Part shown: positions 18,971-28,281 of the stretch, in pieces
Numbering within the stretch: position 1 is the first letter of the stretch
How the letters are laid out: each line of letters starts with the position of its first letter
Assembly (NCBI RefSeq): GCF_001658005.1
Contig: NZ_CP015986.1
Span: 1,178,001-1,242,000, forward strand
Direction: 5' to 3'
DNA from: Sphingobium sp. EP60837
GTDB lineage: Bacteria > Pseudomonadota > Alphaproteobacteria > Sphingomonadales > Sphingomonadaceae
DNA length: 64,000 nt
Made by a program: the position numbers and the translations under genes
The notes under the pieces: model-generated
The model's database searches: none
What the model saw: the letters and a program-made list of their open reading frames with translations, nothing else
What the model was told of the DNA's origin: nothing

Positions 18971-19425
18971 GCCCGTTCGGATCGGTAACGGGCGATCAGC
19001 CCTTCATATTCTTCCATAGCGGGAAAGCGGTCGAAGCTGACCCTTGCGCCCGTGGTCGCCCAAGGCAGTTTCTCGGCGGTCTGCGTTTCCATCCAAGGCG
19101 CGAACCAGCTCGCATCGTCGAGCAAAGTGGCGCGGACATTGACAAAGCCAAGATCGGACGCAGGCCGAGTGAAGACCCAGCTTTTGCACCAGTCGCAATG
19201 ATGATGATGGACATGCTCGCCATGAAGGCCGCCGATAACAGTGTCGCCAGCGATCAGTTCAAAGCCGCTCAACGGCATGACGAGGGTGGTGGAAAAGGCG
19301 CTGCCGGTCATCTTCTGACAGCCATGGCAATGACAGGCGGTTTCGCTCCAGGGAGCCTCGCTTAGCCGGAAGCTGATCCGGCCACAGCGGCAACCCCCTT
19401 CGATAGGAAAGTTGGGCAGTGTCAT
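18964..19425 (-). CDS. GFA (glutathione-dependent formaldehyde-activating)/CENP-V family protein
   Basis: A 153-residue single-domain protein with the zinc-binding cysteines of the family: C12 and C14 (GGCRCGRISF), C31, C33 and C36 (CHCHGCQKMTGSAF), and C77/C80 in a His-rich stretch (HHHHCDWCK). The usual RPAS..GFVNVRATLLDD region follows. Whether it has any activity with glutathione is not known; most family members are uncharacterised. It ends inside the last codons of tamB on the opposite strand. Confidence 0.9.
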   Translation of the reverse strand: MTLPNFPIEGGCRCGRISFRLSEAPWSETACHCHGCQKMTGSAFSTTLVMPLSGFELIAGDTVIGGLHGEHVHHHHCDWCKSWVFTRPASDLGFVNVRATLLDDASWFAPWMETQTAEKLPWATTGARVSFDRFPAMEEYEGLIARYRSERAQ

Positions 19426-19535
19426 AGGCTGTCCTTTGCGCGTTCAGAGTGATCCCTCAAAATAGCGGCAGTAGCGGATTTCGTCCCTTTCCTCATTTGG
19501 GTGGACGGAAAATCGTTTGCTGCTGCCTCCAATCC

Positions 19536-22500
19536 TCAATGAAAATCCCGCGATTTGGGCAATATCCGCACGTTGCGGGGATGTCCGGAAGTGCGCGGGT
19601 GCTGGGGGTGGATGAATTCGTCCGCGCGAGACAGGGCGATGTGCGACCGGTGCACATCGGACAGGCGCGACAATTCGGCCGTGCGATCATGCACGCGGTT
19701 CGCCATCAGGTGGACCACTCCTTCCTTGCTGCGCTGCACCTCTCCTTCGACCAGCATCAATCGCGAGGCCATGACAGGCCGGCGCTGCATTTCGAACAGC
19801 CGCGCCCAGAGCAGGATATTGGTGATCCCCGTCTCATCCTCGATCGTGATGAAGACGGCATTGCCCTTGCCCGGCCGCTGCCGCACCAGCACCACTCCGG
19901 CGGTCCGCACCAGCGCGCCATTTTTCGCCGCGCTGGTCTGCGCGCAGCTCAGCACGCCTTCCGCATCAAAGAGCGGTCGCAAAAACTGCATTGGATGGCC
20001 TTTAAGCGATAGCCGCGTCATCTGATAATCGGCCGCAACCTGTTCGGCGAGCGGCATGGCGGGCAGCTTCGCATCGGGCTCCTCACCCAGTTCCCGTGCG
20101 GCTTGGTCCCGCTTTCGGGCAGCGGCGAACAGCGGCAGTTCGTTCGAAGGGGTCCGCCGCGCTTCCCATAATGCCGTCCGCCGGTCCTGCCCCAAGGAAC
20201 GGCAGGCGTCGGCATCGGCCAGCAGCCGCAGCGCCCGAGCAGGCGGCCCCGCCCGCCGCGCCAGATCCTCAAGGCTGGTGAACAGCCCCTGCCCCCGCGC
20301 CTCGACCAGCCGGTTTGCCCACTCTTCGCGAAAACTATCGATCTGCCGGAAGCCTAGCCGCAGCGCGAGCGCACGCCCGGTTCCCTCGCCCCGGCGGCTG
20401 TCGCGCGACCGCAACAAGGGTTCGAGGCTGTTGTCCCATCCGCTCATGTTCACATCGGCATCATGCACGGCAACCCCATGCTCGCGCGCATCGCGCACGA
20501 TCTGAGCCGGTGCGTAAAATCCCATGGGCTGGGAGTTCAGCAGCGCGCAGGCGAAGACGGCGGGTTGATGGCATTTGATCCAGGCCGACACATAGACCAG
20601 CCGTGCGAAGGACAGAGCGTGGCTTTCAGGGAAACCATAGCTGCCGAACCCCTCGATCTGCTTGTAGCAACGCTCGGCAAAATCCGCCTTGTAACCGCGC
20701 CTCACCATCCCGCGGATCATCTTGTCCCGGAACTTGTCCATGCCCCCGACCTGACGGAAGGTGGCCATCGACCGGCGGAGCTGGTTCGCTTCGTCAGGCG
20801 TGAACTCGGCGGCAATGATGGCGAGCTTCATCGCCTGTTCCTGGAAGAGGGGAACGCCGTAGGTATGGCCGAGCAGGGTTTTCAACTCATCCGAACGGCC
20901 ATGATCGGGGCTTGGCGATGGAAATTGCACCTTCTCTTCACCGCAGCGTCGCCGCAGATAGGGGTGCACCATATCCCCTTCGATCGGGCCAGGCCGGACG
21001 ATCGCCACCTGCACCGTCAGGTCATATAGGGAGCGCGGCCGCAGCCGCGGCAACATGTTGATCTGTGCCCGGCTTTCCACCTGGAACACGCCGATGCTGT
21101 CGCCCTTAGCCAGCATGTCATAAACTCGCGGATCGTCGGACTTGAGATCGATGGTCAGGTCATGATCGCCAAGATCATGGGCCCGCATGAGGTCATAAGC
21201 CTTGCGAATGCAGCTCAACATTCCGAGTGCGAGCACATCGACCTTCATCAGTCCCAGAGCGTCAATGTCATCCTTATCCCATTCAATGAAGCTACGGTCC
21301 ACCATGGCCGCATGATGCAGTGGAACCGTTTCATCGAGCCGGTTCTGAGTCAGTACAAAGCCGCCCACATGTTGTGACAGGTGGCGGGGAAAAGGCGCTT
21401 CCAGCAACTGATTCACAATGCCCCGCAGCCGCACCATCTGTGGATTATCAAGGGCAAAACCCGCCTCCACGATACGTGCATCGCCCATGTCGCCTGAATA
21501 ACTGCCCCAGACTGTAGAGGAGAGACGCGAAGCGAGGTCTTCGCTGAGGCCCAGAACCTTGGACACTTCCCGCACTGCACTGCGGGAACGATAATGGATG
21601 ACGGTTGCAGCTATGCCGGCGCGGTGGCGGCCATAGCGTTCATAGACATATTGCATGACCTCTTCGCGGCGCTCATGTTCGAAATCCACATCGATATCGG
21701 GAGGCTCGTCCCGTTTTTCCGACACAAAGCGGGAAAAAAGCAGGTCATGCTTCAACGGATCGACGGATGTAACGCCCAGCAGAAAGCAGATCATCGAATT
21801 GGCGGCAGAGCCCCGCCCCTGGCACAATATGCCTTTCATCCGTGCAAAGGCGACAATGTCGTGAACCGTCAGGAAGTAGCTGGCGTAATTCCGATCCCGG
21901 ATTAGCTGAAACTCATCATCCAGCAATTTTCGAACAGCTTGCGGAATACGGGGACCATAGCGCGCATGCGCCGCCGAAAGGGTAAGTTCCTCCAGCCACT
22001 GCTGCGCCGTCCAGCCTTCGGGCACCGGCTCATGGGGATATTCATAGGCTAGCTGATCCAGGGTGAAATTCACTTTATCCAGAAGGCGACGCGTCTCCGC
22101 CACGGCTTCCGGGCAGGTTCGAAACAGCCGTGCGATTTCCGCAGGCGCGTGGATGTGCCGCTCCGCATTGGCTTCGAGCAGACGCCCCGCCTTGGCGAGA
22201 GTGGTCCCTTCGCGAATGCAACTCAGCACATCCTGCAAGGGTCGCTGCGCCGGACTGGCGTAAAGCGCGTCCATAGTAGCAATCAAAGGCACGCCACTAC
22301 GCTCGCCCAAAAGCTTGAGATGGGCCAGACGCCGCCCATCACGCCCATCCCGCCGAAGCGCAGCGCCCAGCCATATGCGGCCCGGCGCCAAACGGGACAG
22401 CCGGATCAGCAAAGCCTCCAGATCAGCGGGGCGCGGTGGAGGGACGAGGCTTAGATGCCCTTGGCGGATCGCTTCCTTGGACGGCCTCTCATCATATTCA

Positions 22501-23147
22501 TAAGCCACGGGTCGGCGGTGCGCCGTCTGTTCGGTAGCGGTGGAATAAGGCAGCACGATCAAGAGCAGATCGTCGAGATAAGCCGTCAATTCCTCATAGC
22601 TAAGGATGCAATCTCCCTTTACCGACTTCAAATTGCCTTTGGTCAGCAATTTGGTGAGTTCACCCCAGCCTCTTCGCGTCGATGGATAAGCGACAATGTC
22701 GGGCGTGCCATCGGCAAAGACCAGACGTGCCCCGACGATCAGCCGCAGATCGGTCTTGCACGCCTGCTCCTCTTCCTCAGTAAGCCCCAATGGCTGGCCC
22801 GCTTCCTTTTTGGCTTCAAGCAGGCGGGCCTTGGCGAGTTCTGGCGCACGCTTGCGGGCCACATGCGCGCGCACAACACCTGCCACGCTATTGCGGTCGG
22901 CAATGCCCAATCCTGTGAGCCCAAGATGGATGGCCTGCGCGACCATGTCGGAGGCATGCGATGCCCCTCGCAAGAAGGAAAAATGGGTTGCGGCCACCAA
23001 TTCCGCAAAAGCAGGCCCTTCCTTGGCCGGTCGCCGAGGCTCGGCCCGCTTCAGCCTCTCCTTCCCCCTCGCCGCCTCGATCACATTCAACTCGCGCCGA
23101 TCGATCGACTTGGGCTTGGCAGGATCAGGATAGCCCCGGCCTTTCAT
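19536..23147 (-). CDS. dnaE2: Error-prone DNA polymerase DnaE2 (ImuC)
   Basis: About 1203 residues from the chosen ATG. It has an N-terminal PHP domain (FAELVAATHFSFLRGASH), the C-family polymerase palm with the catalytic motif PPDIDVDFEHERREEV, the HVGGFVLTQ and FGSYGFPESHALSFA segments, and a C-terminal OB fold. DnaE2 extends past lesions during SOS mutagenesis together with ImuA and ImuB. The open frame extends a further 69 codons upstream, but these overlap imuB and do not resemble polymerase; ATG at 23147 gives a normal family length and a 23-bp overlap with imuB. Confidence 0.94.
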   Translation of the reverse strand: MKGRGYPDPAKPKSIDRRELNVIEAARGKERLKRAEPRRPAKEGPAFAELVAATHFSFLRGASHASDMVAQAIHLGLTGLGIADRNSVAGVVRAHVARKRAPELAKARLLEAKKEAGQPLGLTEEEEQACKTDLRLIVGARLVFADGTPDIVAYPSTRRGWGELTKLLTKGNLKSVKGDCILSYEELTAYLDDLLLIVLPYSTATEQTAHRRPVAYEYDERPSKEAIRQGHLSLVPPPRPADLEALLIRLSRLAPGRIWLGAALRRDGRDGRRLAHLKLLGERSGVPLIATMDALYASPAQRPLQDVLSCIREGTTLAKAGRLLEANAERHIHAPAEIARLFRTCPEAVAETRRLLDKVNFTLDQLAYEYPHEPVPEGWTAQQWLEELTLSAAHARYGPRIPQAVRKLLDDEFQLIRDRNYASYFLTVHDIVAFARMKGILCQGRGSAANSMICFLLGVTSVDPLKHDLLFSRFVSEKRDEPPDIDVDFEHERREEVMQYVYERYGRHRAGIAATVIHYRSRSAVREVSKVLGLSEDLASRLSSTVWGSYSGDMGDARIVEAGFALDNPQMVRLRGIVNQLLEAPFPRHLSQHVGGFVLTQNRLDETVPLHHAAMVDRSFIEWDKDDIDALGLMKVDVLALGMLSCIRKAYDLMRAHDLGDHDLTIDLKSDDPRVYDMLAKGDSIGVFQVESRAQINMLPRLRPRSLYDLTVQVAIVRPGPIEGDMVHPYLRRRCGEEKVQFPSPSPDHGRSDELKTLLGHTYGVPLFQEQAMKLAIIAAEFTPDEANQLRRSMATFRQVGGMDKFRDKMIRGMVRRGYKADFAERCYKQIEGFGSYGFPESHALSFARLVYVSAWIKCHQPAVFACALLNSQPMGFYAPAQIVRDAREHGVAVHDADVNMSGWDNSLEPLLRSRDSRRGEGTGRALALRLGFRQIDSFREEWANRLVEARGQGLFTSLEDLARRAGPPARALRLLADADACRSLGQDRRTALWEARRTPSNELPLFAAARKRDQAARELGEEPDAKLPAMPLAEQVAADYQMTRLSLKGHPMQFLRPLFDAEGVLSCAQTSAAKNGALVRTAGVVLVRQRPGKGNAVFITIEDETGITNILLWARLFEMQRRPVMASRLMLVEGEVQRSKEGVVHLMANRVHDRTAELSRLSDVHRSHIALSRADEFIHPQHPRTSGHPRNVRILPKSRDFH

Positions 23148-24735
23148 GCGAACAGGCCTGGATATACCAACGTGGATGGGCGGCTTCTGCGTCGTAGAGG
23201 CCGTGGCGGAAAATCCAGTAGCGCCGCCCGCGCGCATCCTCGATCCGGTAATAATCGCGGGTGAGGCCGATGCTTTCACCCGCCAAGGCGCCATCCTTCG
23301 CCTTCCACCATTCAGGTGCGATCCGCTCGGGCCCTTCATAACGAGTGACTTCATGCGCCCCTCGGCGCCAGCGAAAATGATGCGGAGGGCCGTCGGGAAC
23401 CTCCGCTATCACCTCTAAAGGTTGGGGCGGATCGAACAGGTGGATGGGGCGCATCGGGGGGTCGCCTGGATCGGACTGACGCGGCCAACTGGATGGCATG
23501 CGGCTTTCGACGGCAGGCAAGGCGAGCTGCGCCTGTTCGGGAATATGGCTGTCGCGCGGCTCGAGACGCTGGATTCGTCCCCGGCCCGTACGGACGGAAA
23601 GGCGATCGATGAGCGCGGCGATCGCTTCCTCGCGACGCGCTTCTCCGCCTTCCAACGCCAGCTGGGTGGCGGCCATCCTTTCAGTCTGGGGCACGACGAG
23701 GCACAGCATGTCGAACCCGAAACCAGGGTCGAGCAGGTCGGAGAGGCTGTCGATCCGTTCCTGCACCAGGCGCATGATGGAAGGCGCATCGCGCACGGGC
23801 AGGCTGGTTTCGACCCGCAGCGGAAAGGCGAGGCCGTCGGTGCGGAAGAATAATATCTCGAACCGGCGCCCACCCTCTCCCCGTTCGCCAAGACGCTCCC
23901 CCGCTTCTGCGGCCATTCCCTCCAGGGTTCGAAGCGCATAGGCGGTGCTGCCTAATGGTTCGGCAAAGCGGCGTTCAATGCGGACAGCGGCGCGCGGGCG
24001 ACGCGGGGCAAGGGGGCGGTGGCCAAGGCCCAGCAGGCGGTGAAGCGCATCCACCGCTTCCTCGCCAAAACGCGCCGCCAGGGTTGGCGCGGGACGCGCG
24101 GCGAGGTCTCCCACCGTGCGCAACCCTGCCCGGCGCAGCGCAACCGCGCTTTCCTCCTCCAGCCCCAGCGCCTCGATTGGCAGGCGCCGCAGGGCGCCAT
24201 CCTCGTCAGCGGCAGGGACGGAGGCGAAGCGGGCGAGCGCGTGGGCGCCTTCGGGTGTACCCGCCAGCGCATGGCGCACACGCATGCCGTGCCGTTCCAG
24301 CCGCTCCATCGCCTCACGCGCCAACGCTTCCTCACCATTCCAAAGATGCGCGCAGCCGCTGATGTCGAGCATCAACCCCTGGGGCGGATCCAGCGCAGCG
24401 ATCGGCGTATAGCGGGCACAGCCGTCGCACAGCCGCTCCAGCCAGTCCTGATCGGCATGGGGATCGGTTTCGAACACTCGCAGATCGGGCTCGCGTGCCC
24501 GCGCGTCGGCCAGCGTCATTCCAGCGCTGAGGCCGATCGCCAGCGCATCGGCGTCCAACGCCATGAGCCGCATCGCCCCGCGAACCGTCTCGACAATGAC
24601 AGCGGGGGCATCCTGCCCCTTTGCCGTCCAGAGATCAGGCCGCGCGATGCGCAGCCGGTCGAGCGGGAGGAACGGGAACCACAGCGCAAGATAACAGCGA
24701 GTCCGCACTGTCACTTCTCCGGTTATGGCGTTCAT
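23125..24735 (-). CDS. imuB: ImuB, Y-family polymerase-like mutasome adaptor
   Basis: About 536 residues. It begins near RCYLALWFPFLPLDRLR and carries the Y-family fold with thumb helix-hairpin region (RAGLRTVGDLAARPAPTLAARFG). The acidic catalytic residues of active Y-family polymerases are not apparent, in keeping with ImuB acting as a scaffold. EQAQLALPAV is a candidate clamp-binding segment. The ATG used has GGAGAAG seven bases before it; it lies inside the 3' part of imuA, giving a 101-bp overlap. It links DnaE2 and ImuA to the DnaN clamp. Confidence 0.92.
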   Translation of the reverse strand: MNAITGEVTVRTRCYLALWFPFLPLDRLRIARPDLWTAKGQDAPAVIVETVRGAMRLMALDADALAIGLSAGMTLADARAREPDLRVFETDPHADQDWLERLCDGCARYTPIAALDPPQGLMLDISGCAHLWNGEEALAREAMERLERHGMRVRHALAGTPEGAHALARFASVPAADEDGALRRLPIEALGLEEESAVALRRAGLRTVGDLAARPAPTLAARFGEEAVDALHRLLGLGHRPLAPRRPRAAVRIERRFAEPLGSTAYALRTLEGMAAEAGERLGERGEGGRRFEILFFRTDGLAFPLRVETSLPVRDAPSIMRLVQERIDSLSDLLDPGFGFDMLCLVVPQTERMAATQLALEGGEARREEAIAALIDRLSVRTGRGRIQRLEPRDSHIPEQAQLALPAVESRMPSSWPRQSDPGDPPMRPIHLFDPPQPLEVIAEVPDGPPHHFRWRRGAHEVTRYEGPERIAPEWWKAKDGALAGESIGLTRDYYRIEDARGRRYWIFRHGLYDAEAAHPRWYIQACSHERPGLS

Positions 24736-25438
24736 CGCATTCTTCTCCAAACACGCCCCGGTCGCTGTTCCACACAAGGCGCCATGTCATGCCGTCGGGT
24801 CCTGACCGGCGGCGCAGCAAGCTAAGGTCAAAGGCGGTCATTCCCGGCGCATTGCCCGCCAGTGGCACGGAAGGCGCAGCCGTCACCCGCCAGCGCGTGT
24901 CAGCTGCGCTGGGCGCCGGATCACCACCGATGCGCAGCAGAAAGGCGGTAACCCCTGATGCTTCCGCCGCGAGCGCGAGACGACGGCTGGCGGTCAAGTC
25001 CAGGAGCGGGGCGCGCCCTCGCAATTCGATCACGAGCGCACCTAATGCGGGGCAACGCAGTGCATCGACCGCCGCGCGCAGCAGCAGCGCTTCATCTTTC
25101 ATGACCCCGATCAACAAATGGGCGGAATCTATTCCGAGCGCGGTAAGGCCGGGGCCATAGGGCTGTCCGGCCGCTCCATTTGCGAGGCGCAGCCAGAACA
25201 GAGGAGACTCGTTCGCTGCGAGATGAGCGAGAATCAGGGATAGACCGGCGGTGGCACCTTCATCTTCCTCATTTCCGAACAGTTCATGTATGCGGCCCTG
25301 CGCCAGACCGCCCTGAAATGCCTGGTCAAAGGGCCTATGGCCGGTTGCGATGCACGCACCCTCTTGGGTTGCTGGAATTCCTTCCAACGATGCGATGTGC
25401 CGCCTGAGGGCTGCAAGCGTGTTCACCGACTCGACCAT
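24635..25438 (-). CDS. imuA: ImuA, SulA/RecA-like mutasome protein
   Basis: A 267-residue RecA-fold relative that starts the SOS-induced imuA-imuB-dnaE2 operon. Family features are GLAQGRIHELFG near residue 45, SPLFWLRL, GIDSAHLLIG and, near the end, AFDLSLLRRRSGPDG followed by WRLVWNSDRGVF. About 36 residues after GVFGEE are unlike the family and are encoded in the region shared with imuB, so the C-terminal tail is probably a by-product of the overlap. A LexA box lies seven bases before the ATG. Confidence 0.9.
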   Translation of the reverse strand: MVESVNTLAALRRHIASLEGIPATQEGACIATGHRPFDQAFQGGLAQGRIHELFGNEEDEGATAGLSLILAHLAANESPLFWLRLANGAAGQPYGPGLTALGIDSAHLLIGVMKDEALLLRAAVDALRCPALGALVIELRGRAPLLDLTASRRLALAAEASGVTAFLLRIGGDPAPSAADTRWRVTAAPSVPLAGNAPGMTAFDLSLLRRRSGPDGMTWRLVWNSDRGVFGEECDERHNRRSDSADSLLSCAVVPVPPARPAAHRAA

Positions 25439-25444
25439 ATAAAT

Positions 25445-25459
25445 GTTCTCTATATGTTC
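25445..25459 (-). promoter_or_regulatory. LexA (SOS) box of imuA-imuB-dnaE2
   Basis: GTTC-TCTATAT-GTTC is an exact match to the alphaproteobacterial direct-repeat operator GTTC-N7-GTTC (GAAC-N7-GAAC on the other strand). It sits directly before the imuA start codon, with a TTGACA-like -35 (25487-25482) just upstream, so bound LexA would cover the promoter/start region. Confidence 0.88.
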
Positions 25460-25600
25460 TTTTCGGGGGTCGCATCCCTCCTGTCAATAAAGTTAGCGCA
25501 GATTAGGACAGCAAGGAAACTGTTTCACCTTCGTTACACACTTTGGCCATCATCCAGAAAAGTTCCACACGCCAGCGGCTTGCCAAGCTAATCTATATTT

Positions 25601-26950
25601 ATGGACACGCCACTGATCGCCTCACTCACCCAGGCTCCCTCTCTCCTGGCCCGCCGGATTTCTTCAGCCCGTAGTCTGCGGCTGGTATCCAGTGCCGCGA
25701 CGGCTCTTCTCGCTTCCTATCCGAAGTCAGGCAGGACATGGCTGAGGTTTATTTTGGCGCAATATTTCCTCGCGTCGCGCGAATATTCTCCGATCACAAC
25801 GCAGAGCATGTTCACCTTTGCGCCGAATTTTGATTTGGATCCTGTGCGCGGCATACCGGCCTTCGTCCGCAGATCGGAAGAGGCTTCCTTTCCTTTGATC
25901 CCTTCCACCCATCTGCGCTTCAAAACGACCCTGCCCAGCCGGCTTCCGGTCATATTTCTGATCCGTGATCCGCGGGCGGTACTCACGTCCGATTATCACC
26001 ATGTCACGCGGCACAAGATGTCCTTCCGCGGCAACATTGACGATTTCCTTGTGGATGAAGACCGGGGCCTGCCGCACTACATAAAATATATGAATAGCTG
26101 GTCAACTGGCCTCGCACGGCATGATCATCATATCATATATTATGAGGATCTACTGGCCCATACGGCGTCAGAAGTAGAAAAGTTGCTCAACTTCCTGGGT
26201 GAAGCGGTCAACACCCAAGCCCTACAATATGCCGTGGAGAATTCGTCTTTTGAAAAACTGAAGGCATTGGAACTTGCCCAGGGCATTCCCGGTCATGTCT
26301 ATGACAGGTCGGATGCAGATGCCTTGCGGATGAGAAAAGGACAGTCCGACAGCTTTCGCGAAGAGCTGACAATTGATCAACAAAAATTCATAGAGGATAG
26401 CTGCAAATCTCAGTTGAACCGGCGCATGCTGACGAAACTGGACCGGTACGGCTTCCTGGACACGCACCCGTCCGCTGCTGCCGGACAGAGTGGAAGTGCA
26501 ACACTCGCAGCACCGAAGGAACCGGCGAACGATTCCACGATCAAGCGCCGTCTGACAAATCTCGGGGTGCAACTGCTGAGCGAAGCGATGGTCATCATTG
26601 GCCTTGCCGCCATGCTCATCGCTCCGCCCATATTGGCCATAGAGGCGGGCGAATGGCTGTTCCGGCGAGAATGGGACGGCCATTCCCTGGAAGATGGCCT
26701 CGCCCTGTTCGGGATCGACAGGGTGGGCCCTGTGGAAACACCGACTGAACAGGTCCTGGACGTTCTTCTGGCGCTACCGCTTACGATCACCTTGTTCATG
26801 TATGGCCTCCTCACGCTGTTGGCGGGGGTGCATTTTGGTGACTGGGGCCTGCAGGGAGTGAAGCTCAAGAAAAATCTCGCGGTCCGACAGAGCAGAACGC
26901 CCCGCAAGGTCATGCCCAAGAAACCGCCCTCCGATCTTGAGCCGGCATGA
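25601..26950 (+). CDS. Sulfotransferase-domain protein with C-terminal membrane hairpin
   Basis: The N-terminal 290 residues are a PAPS-dependent sulfotransferase domain. The 5'-phosphosulfate loop is SYPKSGRTWLRF (39-50), the 3'-phosphate motif is FLIRDPRAVLTSDYHHVT (119-136), and YEDLLAHTASEVEKLLNFLG (181-200) is the usual later helix. After an Ala/Pro/Ser linker the protein has two hydrophobic segments (about 326-347 and 385-410) and a basic tail, a layout I do not know from standard family members. The acceptor is unknown. Codons are visibly more AT-rich than in flanking genes, hinting at transfer. It is divergent from imuA and convergent with recA. Confidence 0.86.
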   Translation: MDTPLIASLTQAPSLLARRISSARSLRLVSSAATALLASYPKSGRTWLRFILAQYFLASREYSPITTQSMFTFAPNFDLDPVRGIPAFVRRSEEASFPLIPSTHLRFKTTLPSRLPVIFLIRDPRAVLTSDYHHVTRHKMSFRGNIDDFLVDEDRGLPHYIKYMNSWSTGLARHDHHIIYYEDLLAHTASEVEKLLNFLGEAVNTQALQYAVENSSFEKLKALELAQGIPGHVYDRSDADALRMRKGQSDSFREELTIDQQKFIEDSCKSQLNRRMLTKLDRYGFLDTHPSAAAGQSGSATLAAPKEPANDSTIKRRLTNLGVQLLSEAMVIIGLAAMLIAPPILAIEAGEWLFRREWDGHSLEDGLALFGIDRVGPVETPTEQVLDVLLALPLTITLFMYGLLTLLAGVHFGDWGLQGVKLKKNLAVRQSRTPRKVMPKKPPSDLEPA

Positions 26951-26992
26951 CAGGCGCCCAATCCGATCCTTGTCCCGCGCCAGCGCAAAGGT

Positions 26993-27031
26993 AAAAGGCC
27001 CGCCCCGCGGTGAAGCGTGGACGGGCCTTTT
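26993..27031. terminator. Bidirectional terminator between sulfotransferase and recA genes
   Basis: AAAAGGCCCG and CGGGCCTTTT form a perfect 10-bp stem around a 19-base loop. The A-run and T-run on the two sides allow it to work for both converging genes. Confidence 0.8.
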
Positions 27032-27106
27032 CAGTGCATGAAACGAGAGGCGGGCAGAGCCACGCAACTGTCCTGCGGCTGATCCGACCGCAGGCGCTTG
27101 CCGCGC

Positions 27107-28180
27107 TTATTCGCCATCATCCTCCGCTTCGGGTCCGGTCATCATCCCTTCGGCGACCTCTTCGGTCTTGCCGCGAATGGCCCGTTCCAGACGGTCGGCC
27201 ATTTCGGGATTTTCCTTGAGGAAGGTCTTAGCGTTCTCGCGGCCCTGGCCGATGCGAACCGAGTCATAGGAGAACCAGGCCCCCGACTTCTCGACCACGC
27301 CAGCCTTAACGCCCAGGTCGAGAATCTCGCCGATCTTCGAAATGCCCTCACCATACATGATGTCGAATTCGACCTGCTTGAACGGTGGCGCAACCTTGTT
27401 TTTCACCACCTTCACGCGGGTTGCATTGCCGACGATATCGTCGCGATCCTTGATCTGGCCGGTGCGGCGAATGTCCAGACGGACCGAGGCGTAGAACTTA
27501 AGCGCATTGCCGCCGGTCGTCGTTTCCGGATTCCCGTACATGACGCCGATCTTCATGCGGACCTGGTTGATGAAGATGACGAGGCATTTGGAGCGCGAGA
27601 TCGAACCTGTCAGCTTGCGCAACGCCTGGCTCATCAGACGGGCCTGCAGGCCGACATGGCTGTCGCCCATCTCGCCTTCAATTTCCGCGCGAGGGACGAG
27701 GGCTGCAACCGAGTCGATCACCAGAACGTCGATCGCGTTGGAGCGGACGAGGGTATCTACGATCTCCAGTGCTTGTTCGCCCGTATCCGGCTGTGACACA
27801 ATCAGCTCGTCGATATCGACGCCGAGCTTCTTGGCATAGGCAGGGTCAAGGGCATGTTCGGCATCGACGAAGGCGGCGATGCCGCCCGTCTTTTGCGCTT
27901 CGGCGATGGCATGCAACGCCAGCGTCGTCTTGCCCGAGCTTTCCGGCCCGTAAATTTCAATGATGCGACCGCGCGGCAGGCCCCCTATTCCGAGTGCGAT
28001 GTCGAGCCCCAGCGATCCGGTCGGGATCGCTTCGATCTCGATCTTCTCGCGGCTGCCCAGCTTCATTGCCGAGCCTTTACCAAAGGCGCGATCAATCTGG
28101 GAAAGGGCCGCTTCCAATGCTTTCTGTCTGTCCATTGTCCCTGTCTTCTTGGAATCGATGAGTGAGAGCATTGCTGTCAT
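27107..28180 (-). CDS. recA: Recombinase RecA
   Basis: From the ATG used ([20 protein letters not shown]) the protein is 357 residues, normal for RecA. Walker A is GPESSGKT at 78-85; loop regions [21 protein letters not shown] and the acidic C-terminal tail (GPEAEDDGE) are standard. RecA forms the filament for homologous recombination and triggers LexA self-cleavage. An in-frame start 17 codons upstream would add residues unlike other RecAs; AGGGG lies suitably before the chosen ATG. A LexA box stands 75 bp upstream. Confidence 0.98.
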   Translation of the reverse strand: MTAMLSLIDSKKTGTMDRQKALEAALSQIDRAFGKGSAMKLGSREKIEIEAIPTGSLGLDIALGIGGLPRGRIIEIYGPESSGKTTLALHAIAEAQKTGGIAAFVDAEHALDPAYAKKLGVDIDELIVSQPDTGEQALEIVDTLVRSNAIDVLVIDSVAALVPRAEIEGEMGDSHVGLQARLMSQALRKLTGSISRSKCLVIFINQVRMKIGVMYGNPETTTGGNALKFYASVRLDIRRTGQIKDRDDIVGNATRVKVVKNKVAPPFKQVEFDIMYGEGISKIGEILDLGVKAGVVEKSGAWFSYDSVRIGQGRENAKTFLKENPEMADRLERAIRGKTEEVAEGMMTGPEAEDDGE

Positions 28181-28254
28181 CGGCCTATCCCCTGTCAAGC
28201 GGAAGCGCCGATTCAGTGGCGCCTTGGCCACTACGTATCCCCTTTGTTCTTCAA

Positions 28255-28269
28255 GAACAAGAGGGGAAC
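28255..28269 (-). promoter_or_regulatory. LexA (SOS) box of recA
   Basis: GAAC-AAGAGGG-GAAC on the plus strand (GTTC-N7-GTTC in the recA direction) exactly fits the alphaproteobacterial SOS operator. The first GAAC is also the right arm of the inverted repeat GTTCTTCAAGAAC at 28246-28258. The site lies between the receiver gene and recA, showing that recA has its own promoter despite the co-oriented genes upstream. Confidence 0.85.
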
Positions 28270-28281
28270 GGAATTTTCCTA

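Noticed and set aside
23148..23354. Upstream extension of dnaE2 by 69 codons
   Set aside because: Entirely inside imuB and unlike any polymerase N-terminus; ATG at 23147 gives normal length.
28181..28231. Upstream start for recA
   Set aside because: The 17 extra residues do not match RecA, and the chosen ATG has a Shine-Dalgarno sequence.
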